A stretch of 16,721 nt of DNA from JBBSEZ01 sp038239195. GTDB taxonomy: Bacteria; Planctomycetota; Planctomycetia; Gemmatales; Gemmataceae. Position 1 is the stretch's first letter. Every line of letters begins with the position of its first letter. Of the stretch, positions 6,619 through 11,910 are shown in pieces. Location of the stretch: assembly GCA_038239195.1 (NCBI GenBank), contig JBBSEZ010000209.1, positions 1 through 16,721 of the forward strand. The letters run 5' to 3'. The notes beneath the pieces were generated by a model. That model worked only from the letters and a program-made list of their open reading frames with translations, did not search any database and was not told where the DNA came from. The position numbers and the translations under genes are program-made.

Positions 6619-8622
6619 TCAGCGCCCCTTCGCCGCCCCGGTGCCGGGCGTCGGCGGCTTGCTCTGGGGCGGCCGCGCCTCCTCCGGCTGCGGGCGCGGC
6701 GGGCGCCGCGTGCCGCCCTCGACCTTCACGCGAATCCGCCCCGGCCGGGCGTTGTTGGTCGCGCCCAGGAACACGAAGCACATCTCGTTGTCGGTCTGCT
6801 CGCCAAAGCGCACCCACTGCGGCGGGCTGAACGGGTTGTTCGGGTTGCTCGCGCTGTTGTCGAAGACCGCCTCGACGCCGAACTTCGTCCCAACCTGCAC
6901 CTTGAGGCGCTCCTTCAAGAAGTACGTCTCCTGCCAGTTGTAGTCCCAGTCCTTGATGTCGATCAGCGTCTTGGCCTGCCCGCCCGGAGGAACCATCGTC
7001 ACCTTGATCTCTTTGCCGAGCATGTGCATGTGCGGCATGACCGAGTGCAGCTCGCACTCCTCCAGCGCCTCGATCGTGCCCTTGACGCGGAAGCGCTCCT
7101 GGCCGGCCGGGATGACCAGGAAACGACCCGGGAGCACCATCGACTTGAACGGCTTGATGCCCGCGCCCTTGGCGAAGTAGAGGCCGATGCGCGTCTTGTC
7201 CTTCTCCACCCGGCCGTTGCGGTGGTAGTGGAGTTGAAGCACGAAGTCGGAGCCCTTCGGCAGCGGGTAGCCATAGCCCTCGGGCAGATGGCGGGCCCGC
7301 TGGCCCGGCGCCCACCCGCCGACCCCGCCGAACTTGCCCGGCTCCGGCACGAAGCCAATGCCCATCGACGCCGAGTATCCTGGCCCTCTGTCCTGCTCCT
7401 CGGCCTTCTTCACCCGATCCCGCTCCTGCTTCTCCTTCTTCCGCGCCCCTCCGCTCAGGTCGAAGAAGTTGAGCGAGTGATGCACCACGCGCTTGTTGCC
7501 CGGGCGCACCTCGACGGCCGTGACGAACTTGTCCTCCTTCAGCCCCGTCGGCAGGACGAAGCAGCGGAACACGTCCTTCCCGGCCGGGCCGATCGTGAAC
7601 TCCTCCGGCACCTCCAGCACCAGGTCGGGCTTGCCGAGCTGCCAGCCCTCGGTGAACTTCTTCGCGGGCGGGGCGTCCTTCGCGTCGCCCTCCGGCGCCC
7701 CGCCATCGACCCACGACGCCAGCGTGTCGATCTGCGCCTTGCTCAGTTTGCGCTCGTTGTGAAAGGCCACGCCGTCTCTCGGCTTCCAGGGTGGCATGCG
7801 CCCGTCGTGCGTGTAGTCCTTGACGTCGCTCGCCCAGTTGAAGGCCTGCTTGTAGGTCATCAGCGAGAAGGGGCCGACCTCGCCTGGCCGATGACACTGC
7901 TGGCAGTTCTGCTGCAAGATCGGCAGCACGTCGCGGTGATACGTTACCTTGGTGGTCGCCTTCACCGCCTCGCCGCGCGGGATGAAGCAGCCGATGGCCC
8001 GCGTCGCGGGCGTGCCGACGGCCTTGCCGGCGAGCAGCTCGTCGAGGGCCTTCTTCAAGTCGTGGCTGGTGGTCTGCTTGTTGCGCTTCAGTCGGGCGGC
8101 ATAGGCGTTGTCGATCCGCCCCCGGTAGCGCAGGACGAAGTTGTGGTCGAGGACGAACGCCTCGGGGACGACCCGCGCCTTGAGGTGATCGGCCGCCTTG
8201 AGGCGGTCGTCCTTCAACACGGGAAAGGGCAGCTTGTACTCGGCGGCTTGCCTGGCGACGTCGGCCGCGCTGCTGTCCTCGCTGCTGTTGATGCCGAGAA
8301 AGGCGATCCCCTTGGAAGCATATTCTTTGTGCAGTTTGACGAGCACCGGGGAGTAGCTCGTGGAGACGGGGCACTCGAACGACAAGAAGACGACCACGAT
8401 GGCCTTCTTGTCCTTCAGCCCGTGCAGCGCGACGACCTTGCCGGCGGGGCCGAGGAGCGTGAAGTTGTCGATCTTCTTGTTGAGCTTATCGACGCTGACT
8501 TTTTCGGCCTCGCCGCCTTTGGCCTTCTCCCGGGCGTCGGTCCGTTCGCCGAGGAGAAGGCCGCCGAGCAGTCCTCCGGTGATGGCCGCGGCGAGCAGCC
8601 CGCGCAAAAGCAGCGGTGGCAT
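6619..8622 (-). CDS. Exported redoxin / c-type cytochrome / copper monooxygenase-like (PHM) fusion, long paralogue
   Basis: The 667-residue protein shares the architecture of the 2903-4699 product. A hydrophobic N-terminal signal (about 1-24) precedes a redoxin domain (about 44-205) with SFECP (Cys84). The heme c site is CQQCH (Cys240, Cys243, His244), followed by RMPPW (Met276) and SWVDGGAPEGD. A PHM-like copper region (about 330-630) carries His381-His382 (VVHH), His465 (LQLHYH), His531/His533 (PHMH) and Met614 (DNEM). The spacing between the first two copper motifs is 83 residues against 52 in the paralogue, because of a charged, Gly-rich insert (about 388-455). A Pro/Arg-rich tail (about 635-667) is also unique to it. 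The start at 8622 is preferred over an in-frame extension to 9009 because it gives the signal peptide and has AAGAGG upstream. The catalysed reaction is unknown. Confidence 0.88.
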   Translation of the reverse strand: MPPLLLRGLLAAAITGGLLGGLLLGERTDAREKAKGGEAEKVSVDKLNKKIDNFTLLGPAGKVVALHGLKDKKAIVVVFLSFECPVSTSYSPVLVKLHKEYASKGIAFLGINSSEDSSAADVARQAAEYKLPFPVLKDDRLKAADHLKARVVPEAFVLDHNFVLRYRGRIDNAYAARLKRNKQTTSHDLKKALDELLAGKAVGTPATRAIGCFIPRGEAVKATTKVTYHRDVLPILQQNCQQCHRPGEVGPFSLMTYKQAFNWASDVKDYTHDGRMPPWKPRDGVAFHNERKLSKAQIDTLASWVDGGAPEGDAKDAPPAKKFTEGWQLGKPDLVLEVPEEFTIGPAGKDVFRCFVLPTGLKEDKFVTAVEVRPGNKRVVHHSLNFFDLSGGARKKEKQERDRVKKAEEQDRGPGYSASMGIGFVPEPGKFGGVGGWAPGQRARHLPEGYGYPLPKGSDFVLQLHYHRNGRVEKDKTRIGLYFAKGAGIKPFKSMVLPGRFLVIPAGQERFRVKGTIEALEECELHSVMPHMHMLGKEIKVTMVPPGGQAKTLIDIKDWDYNWQETYFLKERLKVQVGTKFGVEAVFDNSASNPNNPFSPPQWVRFGEQTDNEMCFVFLGATNNARPGRIRVKVEGGTRRPPRPQPEEARPPQSKPPTPGTGAAKGR

Positions 8623-8652
8623 GGATAAACCTCTTCGGTTGGTTCCGACGAT

Positions 8653-8680
8653 AGGGACGGGACGGCCCTCCGCCGTCCCT
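8653..8680. repeat. Short inverted repeat in the gap upstream of the redox gene
   Basis: AGGGACGG (8653-8660) and CCGTCCCT (8673-8680) are perfect inverse complements around 12 bases. The arm resembles the TAGGGAACGG arm of the repeat at 4788-4849, so it may be a degenerate member of that family. It could also act as a terminator for the DUF1559 gene, but no T-run follows. A lone -10-like TAGTAT is visible on the minus strand at 8689-8684 without a matching -35. Confidence 0.4.
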
Positions 8681-8750
8681 GGCATACTACCACACCACGC
8701 CGACCGGGGTTTCAGTTCGCGAGGCCGGCGCGAAACGACAAGCAAGAGCG

Positions 8751-9728
8751 TCAGTGGCCCTCGGGGCCTTCGGGCTTGCCGGCGAGCGTGGCCAGCGCGC
8801 GGAAGTCGTCGGCCGGGGCGCGGTCGCTCGTCCAGCGCACGGAGGCGTCGGCCCACAGGACGTTGAGCCCGCCGGGGTGCAGCCCGCCAAAAGGCCGGCC
8901 AAGGCCGACGTAGTGCGTTTCGTCGGGCGCCAGCTCGCGGACGGTCGGGTGCCCCCCCGCCAGCCAGGGGCCGTTCTCGTGGGCCGTCTCGACGAGGAGC
9001 ATGGTGCAACTCCGCCCGGCGATCAGGTCCTCGACGCGCACCCTTCGATCGTATCCGAAGATCCCGGCGCGCCCGCTTTCGGTCGGCAAGAACGCGGCGC
9101 GCGGGCCGACCCCGGACAGGCCGACGTAGTGCGTCAGGCCGGGCCGGTGTCTCGGGTCAAAGTGCGGGTGCGAGGGGCACAGGCACACGGTCAGCGGCGC
9201 GTTCAGGGCGGTGGCGTTGGCGGGGGCCGCCCAGCCCTGCTTGCGATCGATCTTGTCGGACAGGTCGCCGTAGCGCTTGTGGACGACCTCGACCTCGCCG
9301 AGGTAGGGCAGCAGCCCGGCCACCCAGCTCAGGCGCTCCTCCGGCGGCAGGTTGGCGTTGGGCAGCGCGGCGCGCGGAAAGTTGTCGGCGTGCGCGTCGC
9401 TGTAGCGCAGCGTGCCCATGCCGAGCTGGCGCAGGTTGTTGATGCAGCCGGCGCGATTGGCGCGGACGTTGAGGTAGACGACGATCACCGCGCCCACGCC
9501 TGCCAGGGTGACGAGGCTGGTCAGCCCGCCCAGGACCATGCCGGCGACGGCCAGGCGCATCCCACGCAGAGGAGGCGCGCCGAGGTTGATGGCCCGTACC
9601 GCCAGGAGGCCCACGTAGAGAGCGGGAAGCCCTGCCAGGGCGCCGAAGAAACAGGAGGCCAGGCCGAGCCCCAGCGCGGCGACGGCACCGCGGCTGATGG
9701 GGGGGGCCAAGGTTAAGTTCGAACTCAT
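8751..9728 (-). CDS. DUF4190-like membrane segment fused to DUF1559-type domain
   Basis: The 325-residue protein starts with two hydrophobic stretches (about 15-48 and 58-86) resembling DUF4190. These replace the pilin-like N-terminal methylation helix usual in DUF1559 proteins. The DUF1559-like part follows, with CINNLRQLGMGTLRYSD (95-111), the segment where these families carry NLKQ-G-A-hxYxD. It ends in the H-X9-D signature HPGGLNVLWADASVRW (284-299; His284, Asp294). The usual DG is DA here. Conserved cysteines occur at CLCPS (182-186). Such proteins are expanded in planctomycetes and linked by homology to pseudopilins, but their function is not established. The gene is divergent from the SRPBCC gene with 53 bases between. 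Its ribosome-binding site is weak. Confidence 0.8.
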   Translation of the reverse strand: MSSNLTLAPPISRGAVAALGLGLASCFFGALAGLPALYVGLLAVRAINLGAPPLRGMRLAVAGMVLGGLTSLVTLAGVGAVIVVYLNVRANRAGCINNLRQLGMGTLRYSDAHADNFPRAALPNANLPPEERLSWVAGLLPYLGEVEVVHKRYGDLSDKIDRKQGWAAPANATALNAPLTVCLCPSHPHFDPRHRPGLTHYVGLSGVGPRAAFLPTESGRAGIFGYDRRVRVEDLIAGRSCTMLLVETAHENGPWLAGGHPTVRELAPDETHYVGLGRPFGGLHPGGLNVLWADASVRWTSDRAPADDFRALATLAGKPEGPEGH

Positions 9729-9781
9729 GCTGCGGTTTCTCGAGGAGCGATCGACGGTCCGGCCCGCACGGGAGCGCCATC

Positions 9782-10270
9782 ATGCCAACCCTGGAACATT
9801 CTATCGTCCTACGAGCCGAGCGCGCCGCCCTGTTCGCCCTCACGCAGGATTACGAGCGGCGCCTCGCCTGGGACCCGTTCTTGCGCGAGGCCCGCCTCCT
9901 GAACGGAGCGCGGGCCGCGGTGGGCGTGCGCGCCTGGTGCGTCGCCTGGTACGGCGTGGGCATGGAGACGGAATACCTCACCTTCTCTCCGCCGCGCGTG
10001 GCGGCGGTCCGCATGACGCGCGGGCCGTGGCTGCTGCGCTCCTTCGCCGGCTCCTGGCGCTTCGACGAGGTGGGGGCCGGGCAGACACGCGTGGCCTTCC
10101 GCTACCATTTTACCGTCCGGCTGGGCTGGCTGGGCCGTCTCCTGGCCCCGCTCCTGGCGGCCTTCTTCGCGCGCGACGTCCGGCTCCGGCTCGACGCGCT
10201 GCGCAAGGCGGTCGAACGCGATGCTCGCCTGGCGGCCCCGGAGGCGGAAAAACTCGCCCCGGCGCCTTGA
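9782..10270 (+). CDS. SRPBCC (START/polyketide cyclase-like) family protein
   Basis: The 162-residue protein has the SRPBCC helix-grip pattern. An N-terminal strand (MPTLEHSIVLRAER) leads to a helix with LFALTQDYERRLAWDPF (17-33), comparable to the 'vF-l-D...-W-p' element of polyketide cyclase-like proteins. Antiparallel strands follow, including SGSWRF-like GSWRFDEV (90-97) and TRVAFRYHFTVR. A C-terminal helix (about 120-150) contains FFARDVRLRLDALRKAVE-like amphipathic sequence. Members bind hydrophobic ligands; the ligand is unknown here. There is no signal peptide, but the GWLGRLLAPLLAAFF stretch (115-129) is hydrophobic. The ATG at 9782 follows GGGAG. Its stop codon overlaps the -35 box of the next gene's promoter. 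Confidence 0.75.
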   Translation: MPTLEHSIVLRAERAALFALTQDYERRLAWDPFLREARLLNGARAAVGVRAWCVAWYGVGMETEYLTFSPPRVAAVRMTRGPWLLRSFAGSWRFDEVGAGQTRVAFRYHFTVRLGWLGRLLAPLLAAFFARDVRLRLDALRKAVERDARLAAPEAEKLAPAP

Positions 10271-10296
10271 CAGCGCGGCGGGCGCCGCGCTACAAC
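10267..10296 (+). promoter_or_regulatory. Sigma70-type promoter for the STAS gene with a hairpin-forming spacer
   Basis: A perfect -35 TTGACA (10267-10272) and a -10-like TACAAC (10291-10296) are separated by 18 bases. The whole spacer is a 7-bp inverted repeat (GCGCGGC, 4-base loop, GCCGCGC). The -35 overlaps the stop codon of the SRPBCC gene. The GTG start of the STAS gene lies about 40 bases downstream. The palindromic spacer could be an operator, or could end the upstream transcript. Confidence 0.55.
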
Positions 10297-10336
10297 TGAA
10301 AGTCGTATTCTGTCTCGACTCGTAGGGGAGGGGCCG

Positions 10337-10681
10337 GTGAAGCTGATCCTGGTGGCCGACGAGGGCGAGGTGGTCCGGCTGTCCTGCGAAGGGCAGATCA
10401 CCCAGATGGTGTCGCAGGGCAACGAGCCGATGGCCAACTTGCTCGGACAGGCCGGCTTCGCGCGCAAGGTGCTCCTCGACCTCGGCAAGACGACGTTCAT
10501 CAACTCCAGCGGCATCAGCTGGCTGCTGATTTGCCACAAGCACTTCACCCAGGGCGGCGGGCAGTTCGTCGTCCATTCCGTGCCGCCCCTGGTCAGCCAG
10601 GTGTTGCAGTTCGTGCGCCTGCCCAGCATCATGCACTTCGCGGCCGACGAGGCCAGCGCCCGCGCCCTGGCCCTCGGCTAG
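10337..10681 (+). CDS. STAS-domain protein, anti-sigma factor antagonist-like
   Basis: The 114-residue cytoplasmic protein matches a single STAS domain across its length. A strand region (LILVADEGEVVRLSCEG) leads to the signature KVLLDLGKTTFINSSGISWLL (starting at 44), which aligns with the D-S-S-G loop of SpoIIAA/RsbV. There the first Ser is phosphorylated by the partner anti-sigma kinase. Here the Asp is Asn56, with Ser57-Ser58-Gly59 kept. It may act as an anti-anti-sigma factor or in a partner-switch module, but no kinase, phosphatase or sigma gene is in the window. It starts with GTG at 10337, with AGGGGAGGGG just upstream, and is expressed from the promoter at 10267-10296. Confidence 0.85.
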   Translation: MKLILVADEGEVVRLSCEGQITQMVSQGNEPMANLLGQAGFARKVLLDLGKTTFINSSGISWLLICHKHFTQGGGQFVVHSVPPLVSQVLQFVRLPSIMHFAADEASARALALG

Positions 10682-10704
10682 CGCGCCGCTCCTTGCTCTC
10701 GCGC

Positions 10705-10816
10705 CGCCCTCGGCTAAACTATCCAGGGGCTCCGCTTCCTGTAGGACGGCTCGGGAGAGCCGTCCTACAAGGAGGTCCCTGCCGCTCGCCTAAACTATTT
10801 GGGGAGCCCGCTTTCT
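10705..10816. repeat. Imperfect direct repeats (CTAAACTAT) flanking a palindrome
   Basis: Two similar segments, 10705-10740 and 10781-10816, share CTAAACTAT (10714-10722 and 10790-10798) and then GGGG-CTCCGCTTCCT or GGGGAGCCCGCTTTCTT. They are 76 bases apart, with the palindrome at 10740-10769 between. The first copy can be read as a weak promoter (TTGCTC at 10693-10698, 16 bases, TAAACT at 10715-10720) for the hydrolase gene at 10849. The arrangement suggests the palindrome entered together with a duplication of its flank. Confidence 0.5.
10740..10769. repeat. Perfect 13-bp palindrome (REP-like), family B
   Basis: TGTAGGACGGCTC (10740-10752), loop GGGA, then its exact inverse complement (10757-10769). 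The core GACGGCTC...GAGCCGTC is the same as in both hairpins at 2828-2882. The ends TGTAGG/CCTACA match the repeat at 4788-4849. It lies in the intergenic gap between the STAS and hydrolase genes. Confidence 0.85.
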
Positions 10817-10848
10817 TCCCCTGACCCGATTCGACAGGGCGAATTGCC

Positions 10849-11910
10849 ATGCCCCTTGTTCGTTGCGTGGAGTGTGGCGAGTGGTCGCGGCTGAGCGAGT
10901 TCGCCGACCGCCCGCGCTGTCCGGCCTGTCGCGCGCCGATCGCCCTTTCCTCGGAAGGCGACCGGCCGCGCGATCTCGAGGTGCGCAAACAGGGGAGCTA
11001 CAAGCCTCTGCTCCTCGCGCTGCTCGGCGGCGGGCTGGTCCTCCTGCTCGTCTGCGGCGGGCTGGTCGGCTTCATCGTCTACTACGAAACGCGCTCCACC
11101 TTTCCAGAGCAGAAAGAGGACTACGCCGACGCTCGGGCTCGCTTCCAGACCCGGCTCACGCGCCAGGGCCCTGCGCCCGCGGACGGGCCGGCGCAGGGGC
11201 TGCCGGAAGGCCTGCCGCCCGAGGCGCGCGAGGTCGCCTACGTCTCGGGCGGGCTGCGCCTCAAGGCCTGGGTCAGCGCTCCCCCTCCCTTCCCGGGCCC
11301 CCGCAAGTCGGCGGTCCTCTACCTCCACAACGGCTTCGCCTTCGGCGAGGACGACTGGGAGCAGGCCCGGCCCTTCCGCGACGCCGGCTTCGTGGTGATG
11401 GTCCCCGTCCTGCGCGCCGAGAACGGGCAGCCCGGCGCCTACAGCATGTTCTACAACGAGGTCGAGGACGTCCTCGCCGCCGCCGAGGAACTGGCGCGCC
11501 AGCCGCACGTCGATCCCACTCGCCTCTTCGTCGCCGGCCACAGCACCGGTGGCACTCTCACGCTGCTGGCCGCCATGACCTCGAAGCGCTTTCGGGCCGC
11601 CGCCGCCTTCTCCGGCTCGCCCGACCAGGATTCGTGGGCGCGCTCCCAGACGTTCCCGCTCCCCATCGACCTGAACAACAAGCGCGAACTGCAGATGCGC
11701 TCGCCGCTGGCGTTCGCGCGCAGTTTCAAGTGTCCGGTGCGCATCTACTACGGGTCGCAGGAGTTTTTCTTCAAGGGGCCGAGCGAGGAGACGGCCAGCC
11801 TCGCCCGCAAGGCGGGCCTCGACGTGCAGGCCGTCAGCGTCCCGGGCGATCACACCACCTCGGTGTCCTCGGCCATGCGCCAGGCGATCGCTTTCTTCCG
11901 GTCGAAATAA
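10849..11910 (+). CDS. Zinc-ribbon, single-TM, alpha/beta hydrolase chimera
   Basis: The 353-residue protein has an N-terminal zinc ribbon (CVEC at 6-9 and CPAC at 24-27). One membrane helix follows (about 53-78), then a linker rich in Pro, Gly and charge, and an alpha/beta hydrolase domain (about 125-352) of the dienelactone hydrolase/prolyl oligopeptidase type. The nucleophile motif is AGHSTGG (Ser232) and the catalytic His is likely His335 (PGDHTT). The acid position reads YYGSQE, so Glu305 would replace the usual Asp. Residues VLYLHNGF (156-163) fit the oxyanion-hole strand. The topology puts the zinc ribbon and hydrolase on opposite sides of the membrane. The substrate is unknown; esterase or peptidase activity is plausible. 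The start is supported by the zinc ribbon's first Cys at residue 6 and a weak AGGG. Its 3' end overlaps the convergent open frame of the glycosyltransferase. Confidence 0.85.
   Translation: MPLVRCVECGEWSRLSEFADRPRCPACRAPIALSSEGDRPRDLEVRKQGSYKPLLLALLGGGLVLLLVCGGLVGFIVYYETRSTFPEQKEDYADARARFQTRLTRQGPAPADGPAQGLPEGLPPEAREVAYVSGGLRLKAWVSAPPPFPGPRKSAVLYLHNGFAFGEDDWEQARPFRDAGFVVMVPVLRAENGQPGAYSMFYNEVEDVLAAAEELARQPHVDPTRLFVAGHSTGGTLTLLAAMTSKRFRAAAAFSGSPDQDSWARSQTFPLPIDLNNKRELQMRSPLAFARSFKCPVRIYYGSQEFFFKGPSEETASLARKAGLDVQAVSVPGDHTTSVSSAMRQAIAFFRSK

Noticed and set aside
7024..8628. Long plus-strand open frame (534 codons) opposite the second redox gene
   Set aside because: Antisense shadow with repetitive Arg/Val/Leu/Gln composition and no recognisable domain.
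8623..9009. N-terminal extension of the long redox fusion to an ATG at 9009
   Set aside because: The extra 129 residues are Arg/Pro-rich and overlap the DUF1559 gene; the start at 8622 gives a signal peptide and a ribosome-binding site.
10705..10816. CRISPR-like array
   Set aside because: Only two imperfect repeats around a palindrome, with no regular spacing and no cas genes.
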